This document shows positions 10,395 to 18,838 of a stretch of DNA of 64,000 bases, in pieces. The stretch comes from Enterobacter kobei (GTDB lineage: Bacteria > Pseudomonadota > Gammaproteobacteria > Enterobacterales > Enterobacteriaceae). The position numbers and the translations under genes are program-made. The DNA lies in NCBI RefSeq assembly GCF_018323985.1, contig NZ_AP024590.1, forward strand, positions 434,001-498,000, written 5' to 3'. Every line of letters starts with the position of its first letter. Position 1 is the first letter of the stretch. Below the pieces are notes generated by a model. That model was not told where the DNA came from, did no database searches, and saw only the letters and a program-made list of their open reading frames with translations.

Positions 10395-10895
10395 ATGGCT
10401 CACATCGAAAAACAGGCTGGCGAACTGCAGGAAAAGCTGATCGCGGTTAACCGCGTATCTAAAACCGTTAAAGGTGGTCGTATTTTCTCCTTCACAGCTC
10501 TGACTGTTGTTGGCGATGGTAACGGTCGCGTTGGTTTTGGTTACGGTAAAGCGCGTGAAGTCCCAGCAGCGATCCAGAAAGCGATGGAAAAAGCCCGTCG
10601 CAATATGATTAACGTCGCGCTGAACCACGGCACCCTGCAGCACCCGGTTAAAGGTGTTCACACGGGTTCTCGTGTATTCATGCAGCCGGCTTCAGAAGGT
10701 ACCGGTATTATTGCCGGTGGTGCAATGCGCGCCGTTCTGGAAGTCGCTGGAGTTCATAACGTACTGGCTAAAGCATATGGTTCCACCAACCCGATTAACG
10801 TGGTTCGTGCAACTATTGATGGCCTGGAAAATATGAATTCTCCAGAAATGGTCGCTGCCAAGCGTGGTAAATCCGTTGAAGAAATTCTGGGGTAA
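10395..10895 (+). CDS. rpsE: 30S ribosomal protein S5
   Basis: S5 (166 aa) is at the mRNA entry and decoding region; its N-terminal dsRBD-like fold includes the spectinomycin loop VNRVSKTVKGGR, which is intact. The protein ends EEILG and lacks the final lysine of E. coli S5, and has His in place of Asn in the ALNHGTLQHP stretch. Otherwise it matches the E. coli protein throughout as far as I recall. Confidence 0.98.
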   Translation: MAHIEKQAGELQEKLIAVNRVSKTVKGGRIFSFTALTVVGDGNGRVGFGYGKAREVPAAIQKAMEKARRNMINVALNHGTLQHPVKGVHTGSRVFMQPASEGTGIIAGGAMRAVLEVAGVHNVLAKAYGSTNPINVVRATIDGLENMNSPEMVAAKRGKSVEEILG

Positions 10896-10901
10896 TTGAC
10901 C

Positions 10902-11081
10902 ATGGCAAAGACTATTAAAATCACTCAAACCCGCAGTGCAATCGGTCGTCTGCCGAAACACAAGGCAACGCTGCTTGGCCTGGGTCTGCGTCGTATTGGT
11001 CATACCGTTGAGCGCGAGGATACTCCCGCTGTTCGTGGTATGGTCAACGCGGTTTCCTTCATGGTTAAAGTTGAGGAGTAA
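10902..11081 (+). CDS. rpmD: 50S ribosomal protein L30
   Basis: L30 (59 aa) is a small 50S protein. The frame is open from a TTG at 10896, but the family starts at AKTIKITQT after the initiator Met, which places the true start at ATG 10902. Only 6 bp separate this start from the rpsE stop, and the ribosome binding site falls within the end of rpsE. Confidence 0.97.
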
Positions 11082-11084
11082 GAG

Positions 11085-11519
11085 ATGCGTTTAAATACTC
11101 TGTCTCCGGCCGAAGGCTCTAAAAAGGCGGGAAAACGCCTTGGTCGTGGTATCGGTTCTGGCCTCGGTAAAACCGGCGGTCGTGGTCACAAAGGTCAGAA
11201 CTCACGTTCTGGTGGTGGCGTACGTCGTGGTTTCGAGGGTGGTCAGATGCCTCTGTACCGTCGTCTGCCGAAGTTCGGCTTCACTTCTCGTAAAGCGATG
11301 ATCACGGCAGAAGTTCGTCTGTCCGATCTGGCTAAAGTAGAAGGCGGCGTTGTAGACCTGAACACGCTGAAAGCGGCAAACATTATCGGTGTCCAGATCG
11401 AGTTCGCGAAAGTGATCCTGGCTGGTGAAGTTTCAACTCCGGTAACTGTTCGTGGCCTGCGTGTTTCTAAGGGCGCTCGTGCTGCTATCGAAGCTGCTGG
11501 CGGTAAAATCGAGGAATAA
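11085..11519 (+). CDS. rplO: 50S ribosomal protein L15
   Basis: L15 (144 aa) is an assembly protein with a long, glycine- and arginine-rich N-terminal tail that threads into 23S rRNA (GGRGHKGQNSRSGGG near residue 30). It lies directly before secY, the usual order in the spc operon. Confidence 0.98.
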   Translation: MRLNTLSPAEGSKKAGKRLGRGIGSGLGKTGGRGHKGQNSRSGGGVRRGFEGGQMPLYRRLPKFGFTSRKAMITAEVRLSDLAKVEGGVVDLNTLKAANIIGVQIEFAKVILAGEVSTPVTVRGLRVSKGARAAIEAAGGKIEE

Positions 11520-11526
11520 GTAGCAG

Positions 11527-12858
11527 ATGGCTAAACAACCGGGATTAGATTTTCAAAGTGCCAAAGGTGGCTTAGGCGAGCTGAAACGCAGACTGCTGTT
11601 TGTAATCGGCGCGCTGATTGTGTTCCGCATTGGCTCTTTCATTCCGATCCCTGGTATTGATGCCACTGTACTTGCCAAACTGCTTGAACAACAGCGAGGC
11701 ACCATCATTGAAATGTTTAACATGTTCTCTGGTGGTGCACTCAGCCGTGCTTCAATCTTTGCTCTGGGTATCATGCCGTATATTTCGGCATCGATTATTA
11801 TCCAGCTGTTGACGGTCGTTCATCCGACCCTCGCAGAAATGAAGAAAGAAGGGGAGTCTGGTCGTCGTAAGATCAGCCAGTACACCCGCTACGGTACTCT
11901 GGTGTTGGCGATATTCCAGTCGATCGGTATTGCTACCGGTCTGCCGAATATGCCTGGTATGCAAGGTCTGGTAATCAATCCAGGCTTTGCATTCTATTTC
12001 GCTGCTGTTGTAAGTCTGGTCACAGGAACAATGTTCCTGATGTGGCTCGGCGAACAGATCACTGAGCGCGGTATCGGTAACGGTATCTCAATCATTATCT
12101 TCGCTGGTATCGTTGCGGGACTCCCGCCAGCCATTGCCCATACGATCGAGCAAGCGCGTCAAGGCGACCTGCACTTCCTCCTGTTGCTGTTGGTTGCAGT
12201 ATTAGTATTTGCAGTGACGTTCTTTGTTGTGTTTGTTGAACGTGGTCAACGCCGCATTGTGGTAAACTACGCGAAACGCCAGCAAGGTCGTCGTGTCTAT
12301 GCTGCACAGAGCACACATTTACCGTTGAAAGTGAATATGGCAGGGGTTATCCCGGCAATCTTCGCTTCCAGCATTATTCTGTTCCCGGCGACCATCGCGT
12401 CATGGTTCGGGGGCGGTACCGGTTGGAACTGGCTGACAACAATTTCGCTGTATTTGCAGCCAGGGCAACCGCTTTATGTGTTACTCTATGCGTCTGCAAT
12501 CATCTTCTTCTGTTTCTTCTATACGGCGTTGGTTTTCAACCCAAGAGAAACAGCAGATAACCTGAAGAAGTCCGGTGCATTTGTACCAGGAATTCGTCCG
12601 GGAGAGCAAACGGCGAAGTATATCGATAAAGTAATGACTCGTTTGACCCTGGTCGGCGCGCTCTATATTACTTTTATCTGCCTGATCCCGGAGTTCATGC
12701 GTGACGCAATGAAAGTGCCGTTCTACTTTGGTGGGACCTCACTGCTCATCGTTGTCGTTGTGATTATGGACTTTATGGCTCAAGTGCAAACTCTGATGAT
12801 GTCCAGTCAGTACGAGTCTGCATTGAAGAAGGCGAACCTGAAAGGCTACGGCCGCTAA
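11527..12858 (+). CDS. secY: Protein translocase channel SecY
   Basis: SecY (443 aa) is the central pore of the SecYEG translocon in the inner membrane. Ten membrane segments can be traced, including the plug-side segment FNMFSGGALSRASIFALGIMPYISASIIIQL and the cytoplasmic loop before TM7 and TM9 that contact SecA and the ribosome (the RGQRRIVVNYAKRQQGRR loop). Length equals the E. coli protein. It is co-transcribed with the ribosomal genes and followed by rpmJ. Confidence 0.98.
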   Translation: MAKQPGLDFQSAKGGLGELKRRLLFVIGALIVFRIGSFIPIPGIDATVLAKLLEQQRGTIIEMFNMFSGGALSRASIFALGIMPYISASIIIQLLTVVHPTLAEMKKEGESGRRKISQYTRYGTLVLAIFQSIGIATGLPNMPGMQGLVINPGFAFYFAAVVSLVTGTMFLMWLGEQITERGIGNGISIIIFAGIVAGLPPAIAHTIEQARQGDLHFLLLLLVAVLVFAVTFFVVFVERGQRRIVVNYAKRQQGRRVYAAQSTHLPLKVNMAGVIPAIFASSIILFPATIASWFGGGTGWNWLTTISLYLQPGQPLYVLLYASAIIFFCFFYTALVFNPRETADNLKKSGAFVPGIRPGEQTAKYIDKVMTRLTLVGALYITFICLIPEFMRDAMKVPFYFGGTSLLIVVVVIMDFMAQVQTLMMSSQYESALKKANLKGYGR

Positions 12859-13005
<147 letters not shown>

Positions 13006-13023
13006 TTAATTCGCATATTTTTC

Positions 13024-13052
13024 TTGCAAAGTTGGGTTGAGCTGGCTAGATT
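13024..13052 (+). promoter_or_regulatory. alpha operon promoter
   Basis: TTGCAA at 13024-13029 and TAGATT at 13047-13052 are separated by 17 bp, matching the E. coli alpha promoter. The -10 hexamer lies inside the stem of the spc terminator. Confidence 0.75.
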
Positions 13053-13059
13053 AGCCAGC
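13041..13059 (+). terminator. spc operon terminator hairpin
   Basis: Perfect 8 bp stem GCTGGCTA / TAGCCAGC with a GAT loop, followed by CAATCTTTTG. The U-run is short, so termination is probably partial; it overlaps the alpha promoter -10. Confidence 0.6.
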
Positions 13060-13175
13060 CAATCTTTTGTATGTCTGTGCGTATCCATTTGAGTATCCTG
13101 AAAACGGGCTTTTCAGCATGGTGCGTACATATTAAATAGTAGGAGTGCATAGTGGCCCGTATAGCAGGCATTAAC
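13060..13175 (+). promoter_or_regulatory. alpha operon leader (S4 pseudoknot)
   Basis: The leader from the expected start near 13059 into the first codons of rpsM corresponds to the E. coli S4-binding nested pseudoknot. The elements GAAAACGGGCTTTTCAGC and the weak GTG start of rpsM are kept. S4 (rpsD, same operon) binds it and traps the ribosome. Function is by homology. Confidence 0.7.
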
Positions 13176-13508
13176 ATTCCTGATCAAAAACACGCTGTGA
13201 TCGCGTTAACCTCGATCTACGGTGTCGGCAAGACCCGTTCCAAAGCCATTCTGGCCTCTGCGGGTATCGCTGAAGATGTTAAGATCAGTGAGCTGTCTGA
13301 AGAACAAATCGACACGCTGCGTGACGAAGTTGCCAAATTTGTCGTTGAAGGTGATCTGCGCCGTGAAGTTAGCATGAGCATCAAGCGCCTGATGGATCTT
13401 GGTTGCTACCGCGGTTTGCGTCATCGTCGTGGTCTGCCTGTGCGCGGTCAGCGTACTAAGACCAACGCACGTACCCGTAAGGGTCCGCGCAAACCGATCA
13501 AGAAATAA
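13152..13508 (+). CDS. rpsM: 30S ribosomal protein S13
   Basis: S13 (118 aa) forms inter-subunit bridges in the 30S head and contacts P-site tRNA through its basic tail (RKGPRKPIKK). It uses a GTG start at 13152, preceded by TAGGAGTG; GTG is also used in E. coli and is part of the S4-controlled pseudoknot. First gene of the alpha operon. Confidence 0.98.
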   Translation: MARIAGINIPDQKHAVIALTSIYGVGKTRSKAILASAGIAEDVKISELSEEQIDTLRDEVAKFVVEGDLRREVSMSIKRLMDLGCYRGLRHRRGLPVRGQRTKTNARTRKGPRKPIKK

Positions 13509-13524
13509 TCGGGGTGATTGAATA

Positions 13525-13914
13525 ATGGCAAAGGCACCAGTTCGTGCACGTAAGCGTGTAAGAAAACAAGTCTCTGACGGCGTGGCTCATGTCCATGCTT
13601 CTTTCAACAACACAATCGTTACTATTACTGATCGTCAGGGTAACGCTTTGGGTTGGGCAACAGCCGGTGGTTCCGGTTTCCGTGGTTCTCGCAAATCCAC
13701 TCCGTTTGCAGCTCAGGTTGCAGCTGAGCGTTGCGCTGACGCCGTGAAAGAATACGGTATCAAGAATCTGGAAGTTATGGTCAAGGGACCGGGTCCGGGT
13801 CGCGAATCTACCATTCGTGCTCTGAACGCCGCTGGTTTCCGCATCACTAATATTACTGATGTGACTCCGATCCCTCACAACGGTTGTCGTCCGCCGAAAA
13901 AACGTCGCGTATAA
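13525..13914 (+). CDS. rpsK: 30S ribosomal protein S11
   Basis: S11 (129 aa) forms part of the mRNA exit channel with S7 and S18. The motifs HVHASFNNTIVTITD and GPGPGRESTIRAL and the C-terminus HNGCRPPKKRRV are intact. It lies 16 bp after rpsM. Confidence 0.98.
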   Translation: MAKAPVRARKRVRKQVSDGVAHVHASFNNTIVTITDRQGNALGWATAGGSGFRGSRKSTPFAAQVAAERCADAVKEYGIKNLEVMVKGPGPGRESTIRALNAAGFRITNITDVTPIPHNGCRPPKKRRV

Positions 13915-13945
13915 CGCTCGTTTTTAGGAATGTTGGAGAAAGAAA

Positions 13946-14566
13946 ATGGCAAGATATTTGGGTCCTAAGCTCAAGCTGAGCCGTCGCGAGGGCACAGACC
14001 TGTTCCTGAAGTCTGGCGTTCGCGCGATTGATACCAAGTGTAAGATTGAACAAGCTCCTGGCCAGCACGGTGCGCGTAAACCGCGTCTGTCTGACTATGG
14101 TGTACAGTTGCGTGAAAAGCAAAAAGTTCGCCGTATCTACGGTGTGCTCGAGCGTCAGTTCCGTAACTATTATAAAGAAGCAGCACGTCTGAAAGGCAAC
14201 ACCGGTGAAAACCTGTTGGCTCTGCTGGAAGGTCGTCTGGACAACGTTGTATACCGTATGGGCTTCGGCGCCACTCGTGCTGAAGCACGTCAGCTGGTTA
14301 GCCACAAGGCTATCATGGTAAACGGTCGTGTTGTTAACATCGCTTCTTATCAGGTTAGCCCGAATGATGTGGTCAGTATCCGTGAGAAAGCGAAAAAGCA
14401 ATCTCGCGTGAAAGCCGCTCTGGAGCTGGCTGAGCAGCGTGAAAAGCCAACCTGGCTGGAAGTTGATGGTGGCAAGATGGAAGGTACGTTTAAGCGTAAG
14501 CCTGAGCGTTCTGATCTGTCTGCGGACATTAACGAACACCTGATCGTCGAGCTTTACTCCAAGTAA
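13946..14566 (+). CDS. rpsD: 30S ribosomal protein S4
   Basis: S4 (206 aa) is a primary 16S assembly protein and the translational repressor of the alpha operon; it also acts in rRNA antitermination. The S4 RNA-binding domain is visible at about 95-155 (RLDNVVYRMGFGATRAEARQ). Full length, no ram-type truncation of the C-terminus. Confidence 0.98.
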   Translation: MARYLGPKLKLSRREGTDLFLKSGVRAIDTKCKIEQAPGQHGARKPRLSDYGVQLREKQKVRRIYGVLERQFRNYYKEAARLKGNTGENLLALLEGRLDNVVYRMGFGATRAEARQLVSHKAIMVNGRVVNIASYQVSPNDVVSIREKAKKQSRVKAALELAEQREKPTWLEVDGGKMEGTFKRKPERSDLSADINEHLIVELYSK

Positions 14567-14591
14567 AGCTTAGTACCAAAGAGAGGACACA

Positions 14592-15581
14592 ATGCAGGGT
14601 TCTGTGACAGAGTTTCTAAAACCGCGCCTGGTAGATATCGAGCAAGTGAGTTCGACGCACGCCAAGGTGACCCTTGAGCCTTTAGAGCGTGGCTTTGGCC
14701 ATACTCTGGGTAACGCACTGCGCCGTATTCTGCTCTCATCGATGCCGGGTTGCGCGGTGACCGAAGTTGAGATTGATGGTGTACTTCATGAGTACAGCAC
14801 CAAAGAGGGTGTTCAGGAGGATATCCTGGAAATCCTGCTCAACCTGAAAGGGCTGGCGGTGAGAGTTCAAGGTAAAGATGAAGTTATTCTTACCCTGAAT
14901 AAATCTGGCATTGGCCCTGTGACTGCAGCCGACATTACCCATGATGGTGATGTCGAAATCGTCAAGCCGCAGCACGTGATCTGCCACCTGACCGATGAGA
15001 ACGCGTCTATTAGCATGCGTATCAAAGTTCAGCGCGGTCGTGGTTATGTGCCGGCTTCTGCCCGAATTCATTCGGAAGAAGATGAGCGCCCAATCGGCCG
15101 TCTGCTGGTCGACGCATGCTACAGCCCTGTAGAGCGAATTGCCTACAATGTTGAAGCAGCGCGTGTAGAACAGCGTACCGACCTGGACAAGCTGGTCATC
15201 GAAATGGAAACCAACGGCACAATCGATCCTGAAGAGGCGATTCGTCGTGCGGCGACCATCCTGGCAGAACAACTTGAAGCTTTCGTTGACTTACGTGATG
15301 TTCGTCAGCCGGAAGTGAAAGAAGAGAAACCAGAATTCGATCCGATCCTGCTGCGCCCTGTTGACGATCTGGAATTGACTGTCCGCTCTGCTAACTGCCT
15401 CAAAGCAGAAGCTATCCACTATATCGGTGATCTGGTACAGCGTACCGAGGTTGAGCTGCTCAAAACGCCTAACCTTGGTAAAAAATCTCTTACTGAGATT
15501 AAAGACGTGCTGGCTTCCCGTGGTTTGTCTCTGGGCATGCGCCTGGAAAACTGGCCACCGGCAAGCATCGCTGACGAGTAA
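14592..15581 (+). CDS. rpoA: RNA polymerase alpha subunit
   Basis: RpoA (329 aa) nucleates RNA polymerase assembly through its N-terminal dimer domain (about 1-235) and contacts UP elements and activators through its C-terminal domain (about 249-329). The UP-element-binding arginine (R265 in TVRSANCL) and the helix-hairpin-helix [14 protein letters not shown] are present. UP elements upstream of rrn P1 at 26 kb are its direct targets. Length equals E. coli RpoA. Confidence 0.99.
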
Positions 15582-15621
15582 CCGGATCACAGGTTAAGGT
15601 TTTACTGAGAAGGATAAGGTC

Positions 15622-16008
15622 ATGCGCCATCGTAAGAGTGGTCGTCAACTGAACCGCAACAGCAGCCATCGCCAGGCTATGTTCCGCAACATGGCAGGTT
15701 CACTGGTTCGTCATGAGATCATCAAGACGACCCTGCCTAAAGCGAAAGAGCTGCGTCGCGTAGTTGAGCCGCTGATTACTCTTGCCAAGACTGATAGCGT
15801 AGCTAATCGTCGTCTGGCATTCGCCCGTACTCGTGATAACGAGATCGTGGCAAAACTGTTTAACGAGCTGGGCCCGCGTTTCGCGAGCCGCGCCGGTGGT
15901 TACACTCGCATTCTGAAGTGTGGCTTCCGTGCAGGCGACAACGCGCCGATGGCATACATCGAGCTGGTTGATCGCTCTGAATCGAAAGCAGAAGCTGCTG
16001 CAGAGTAA
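15622..16008 (+). CDS. rplQ: 50S ribosomal protein L17
   Basis: L17 (128 aa) is an early assembly protein of the 50S subunit. The start MRHRKSGRQLNRNSSHRQAM is the family signature, and the C-terminal tail RSESKAEAAAE is slightly variable. It is the last gene of the alpha operon and is followed by a strong terminator. Confidence 0.98.
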   Translation: MRHRKSGRQLNRNSSHRQAMFRNMAGSLVRHEIIKTTLPKAKELRRVVEPLITLAKTDSVANRRLAFARTRDNEIVAKLFNELGPRFASRAGGYTRILKCGFRAGDNAPMAYIELVDRSESKAEAAAE

Positions 16009-16023
16009 TCTGCAGTAACATAG

Positions 16024-16049
16024 AAAAACCCGCTTCGGCGGGTTTTTTT
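16024..16049 (+). terminator. alpha operon terminator
   Basis: Stem CCCGC / GCGGG with a TTCG tetraloop, flanked by A5 on the left and T7 on the right: a classic intrinsic terminator 15 bp after rplQ. Confidence 0.93.
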
Positions 16050-16172
16050 ATTTTCCTCTCCCGGTGTTCATCACCATCCCACTCCCATTTTCCTCGATCC
16101 CTTTCTGATGTTATTCGTTCATCTGAGCAGGTATGCTTAAAAAATCTTTTTCTGCCTGAACGAGGAAGCACT

Positions 16173-16598
16173 ATGTATCGCATTGGAGAACTGGCGAAGC
16201 TGGCTGGCGTTACACCTGATACCGTTCGTTATTACGAAAAACAACATATGATGGATCACGAAGTTCGTACGCAGGGCGGTTTCCGGCTTTATACCGACCA
16301 CGATCTTCAGCGACTTAAGTTTATCCGTCATGCCCGGCAACTTGGTTTTACGCTGGAGTCGATCCGCGAGTTGCTCTCGATCCGGGTCGATCCTGAGCAT
16401 CACACCTGTCAGGAATCAAAAAGTATCGTGCAGGCCAGGTTAAGCGAAGTTGAAGAAAGAATTGAAGAGTTGCAGACAATGCGACGCTCGTTGCAGCGGC
16501 TGAACGATGCCTGTTGCGGAACCGCACACAGCAGCGTGTATTGTTCGATCCTGGAAGCGCTGGAGCAGGGAAGCGGAAGTAAAGCTGAGGTCGGTTGA
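16173..16598 (+). CDS. zntR: Zn(II)-responsive regulator ZntR
   Basis: ZntR (141 aa) is a MerR-family activator that senses zinc and switches on the zinc exporter gene zntA, which lies elsewhere. The N-terminal winged helix (MYRIGELAKLAGVTPDTVRYYE) is followed by a dimerisation helix and the metal loop. The zinc ligands known from E. coli, Cys79, Cys114, Cys115, His119 and Cys124, are all at the same positions here. The ribosome binding site is GAGGAAG. In E. coli yhdN lies between rplQ and zntR; it is absent here. Confidence 0.95.
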   Translation: MYRIGELAKLAGVTPDTVRYYEKQHMMDHEVRTQGGFRLYTDHDLQRLKFIRHARQLGFTLESIRELLSIRVDPEHHTCQESKSIVQARLSEVEERIEELQTMRRSLQRLNDACCGTAHSSVYCSILEALEQGSGSKAEVG

Positions 16599-16655
16599 TC
16601 TTTAGCAGAGTCAGATCTACACTCGCCACGTTTTATATAACAATCCGGAGAAATT

Positions 16656-16874
16656 ATGAGTCGCTATCAGCACCAGAAAGGGCAGATAAACGATAATGCG
16701 CTTGAAGCATTACTGCATGATCCACTGTTTCGTCAGCGCATTGAGAAAAACAAGAAAGGGAAAGGCAGTTATCTGCGTAAAGCGAAACATGCTAAACGTG
16801 GTGGTCAGGAGGCCAGTGGCAAAAAAGTGGAGCACTTTTTTACCACTGGCCTTCTTGTTTCAGTCGCCTGTTAA
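16656..16874 (+). CDS. arfA: Alternative ribosome-rescue factor A
   Basis: ArfA rescues ribosomes stalled on nonstop mRNA by recruiting release factor RF2 when tmRNA is insufficient. The 72 aa frame opens MSRYQHQKGQINDNALEALL and includes the basic KNKKGKGSYLRKAKHAKRGG segment. A hairpin at 16812-16852 lies inside the coding region; in E. coli the equivalent hairpin causes RNase III cleavage or termination so that the working protein is a truncated product of about 55 residues, made from nonstop mRNA. The full frame adds a hydrophobic tail that makes the protein unstable. The stop overlaps the convergent mscL stop by 2 bp. Confidence 0.93.
   Translation: MSRYQHQKGQINDNALEALLHDPLFRQRIEKNKKGKGSYLRKAKHAKRGGQEASGKKVEHFFTTGLLVSVAC
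16812..16852 (+). terminator. arfA intragenic hairpin (nonstop mRNA generator)
   Basis: 19 bp stem (16812-16830 with 16834-16852, one C-A mismatch) and a GAG loop, followed by TTCTTGTTT. Its 3' arm includes six T, so it can act both as an RNase III target and as a terminator. The break falls about codon 58 of arfA. Confidence 0.85.
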
Positions 16875-17290
16875 GGATAAGGGCGGCTGTTTTGTTCTTT
16901 CAGCAGATCACGAATTTCAGTTAACAGTACTTCTTCTTTTGAAGGCGCTGGCGGTGCTTTTGGCTCTTCCTCTTTCTTCCGATGAAGTCTGTTGATCAGT
17001 TTTATCGCCAGGAAAATAGCGAACGCCACGATCACGAAATCAAAAATATTCTGAATAAACACGCCGTAATGCATCACTACCGCAGGAATGTCGCCCTGCG
17101 CTTCACGTAGCGTAAATGCAAACTGTTTGAAATCAATCCCGCCAATCAGCAAACCCAGCGGTGGCATGATGATGTCGGCCACCAGAGAAGAGACGATTTT
17201 ACCGAATGCCGCACCAATGATGACACCCACTGCCAGGTCGATCACATTCCCACGCATCGCAAATGCGCGAAACTCTTTTAACATGCTCAT
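16871..17290 (-). CDS. mscL: Large-conductance mechanosensitive channel
   Basis: MscL (139 aa) is the pentameric inner-membrane channel that opens under hypo-osmotic shock. The N-terminal amphipathic helix MSMLKEFRAFAMRG, TM1 (VIDLAVGVIIGAAFGKIVSSLV) and TM2 (FDFVIVAFAIFLAIKLINRL) are clear, followed by the charged cytoplasmic bundle. I start at 17290, after a GGAG ribosome binding site; the open frame goes 20 codons further upstream but those residues are not in the family. The 3' end overlaps arfA. Confidence 0.95.
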   Translation of the reverse strand: MSMLKEFRAFAMRGNVIDLAVGVIIGAAFGKIVSSLVADIIMPPLGLLIGGIDFKQFAFTLREAQGDIPAVVMHYGVFIQNIFDFVIVAFAIFLAIKLINRLHRKKEEEPKAPPAPSKEEVLLTEIRDLLKEQNSRPYP

Positions 17291-17406
17291 TTTATTCTCC
17301 TTATAACTGCAGACCGACTTAAGTCTAACAAAGCTCGATTTAATTTCCATGTAAGCAGGACAATTGAGTTAAATTACTAATCCTTTTGTAAATGAAGGGA
17401 TTAAAT

Positions 17407-17433
17407 AAAAAAGGCGCTACATTTAGCGCCTTT
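17407..17433 (-). terminator. trkA terminator
   Basis: Perfect 10 bp stem (17410-17419 with 17424-17433, loop CATT) followed on the minus strand by a run of T. It lies just after the trkA stop. Confidence 0.85.
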
Positions 17434-17439
17434 AATTGC

Positions 17440-18816
17440 TTACAGGAAGAAGGGGCTGGGCTGGAACAGCCTTTCCACATCTGAGATAAATTTCTTATCT
17501 GTCAGGAACATAATCACGTGATCCCCCTGCTCAATACGTAAATTATCATTAGCGATCATCACATCGTTACCACGCACTACTGCGCCAATAATAGTTCCAG
17601 GTGGAAGTTTAATATCATCGATCACCCTACCCACCACGCGTGAGGTACTCTCGTCGCCGTGCGCAACGGCTTCAATGGCTTCAGCTACCCCGCGGCGCAA
17701 TGAGGAGACGCCCACAATATCAGCCTTCCGAACGTGGCTGAGCAGCGCGGATATTGTTGCTTCCTGTGGTGAGATCGCAATGTCGATCACGCTGCCCTGC
17801 ACCAGATCCACATAGGCGCGGCGCTGGATCAACACCATCACTTTTTTCGCTCCCATGCGCTTTGCCAGCATGGCAGACATGATGTTTGCTTCGTCATCGT
17901 TAGTGACGGCAATAAAGAGATCCACTTGATCGATATGCTCTTCCGCCAGCAACTCCTGATCCGACGCATCACCATAAAATACGATGGTATTTTGCAGCTT
18001 TTCCGCCAGCTCGGCGGCGCGTTTTTGATCGCGCTCGATCAGCTTCACGCTGTAGTCTTTTTCCAACTGACGCGCGAGGCCTGCCCCCACATTACCCCCC
18101 CCTACCAGCATGATGCGCTTGTAAGGCTTTTCGAGTCGCTGAAGTTCGCTCATTACCGCGCGGATATGCTGCGAAGCGGCGATGAAAAACACCTCATCAC
18201 CCGCTTCGACGATGGTTGAACCCTGTGGCCGGATAGGTCGATCATGGCGAAATATCGCGGCGACGCGGGTATCAATATGCGGCATATGTTCGCGCATGGT
18301 AGATAACGCATTGCCCACCAGTGGCCCGCCATAATACGCTTTAACCACGGCCAGGCTGACTTTGCCTTCGGCAAAGTTAACGACTTGCAGCGCGCCCGGA
18401 TATTCAATCAGACGATGAATGCTGTCGATCACCAGTTGCTCAGGGGCAATCAGATGATCGATAGGCACCGCTTCAGAGTGGAAGAGTTTATCGGCATCGC
18501 GGATATAGTCGGGGGAGCGAATACGAGCGATACGGTTGGGCGTATTGAAGAGTGAATACGCTACCTGGCAGGCGACCATATTCGTTTCATCAGAACTGGT
18601 CACTGCGACAAGCATATCGGCATCATCGGCACCGGCTTCACGTAAAACACGTGGGTGCGAGCCGTGACCCTGAACTACCCGCAGATCAAATTTGTCCTGC
18701 AGGCTATGCAGTCTGTCGCCATTGATATCAACGATAGTAATATCGTTGTTCTCACCGACCAGGTTTTCTGCCAGCGTGCCGCCAACCTGTCCGGCACCCA
18801 GAATGATTATTTTCAT
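17440..18816 (-). CDS. trkA: Trk potassium uptake NAD-binding protein TrkA
   Basis: TrkA (458 aa) is the cytoplasmic NAD(H)-binding gating subunit of the TrkG/TrkH potassium uptake systems. It contains two RCK modules, each with an N-terminal Rossmann fold: GAGQVGG at residues 7-13 and GGGNVGAG near 240, followed by TrkA-C domains. Length equals E. coli TrkA. It is last in the def-fmt-rsmB-trkA run, 22 bp after rsmB, and is followed by a terminator. Confidence 0.98.
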   Translation of the reverse strand: MKIIILGAGQVGGTLAENLVGENNDITIVDINGDRLHSLQDKFDLRVVQGHGSHPRVLREAGADDADMLVAVTSSDETNMVACQVAYSLFNTPNRIARIRSPDYIRDADKLFHSEAVPIDHLIAPEQLVIDSIHRLIEYPGALQVVNFAEGKVSLAVVKAYYGGPLVGNALSTMREHMPHIDTRVAAIFRHDRPIRPQGSTIVEAGDEVFFIAASQHIRAVMSELQRLEKPYKRIMLVGGGNVGAGLARQLEKDYSVKLIERDQKRAAELAEKLQNTIVFYGDASDQELLAEEHIDQVDLFIAVTNDDEANIMSAMLAKRMGAKKVMVLIQRRAYVDLVQGSVIDIAISPQEATISALLSHVRKADIVGVSSLRRGVAEAIEAVAHGDESTSRVVGRVIDDIKLPPGTIIGAVVRGNDVMIANDNLRIEQGDHVIMFLTDKKFISDVERLFQPSPFFL

Positions 18817-18838
18817 CAGTTGCGGCTCGTCATATCAG

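Noticed and set aside
10896..10901. TTG start two codons upstream of rpmD
   Set aside because: The L30 family begins with AKTIKITQ after Met, which matches the ATG at 10902.
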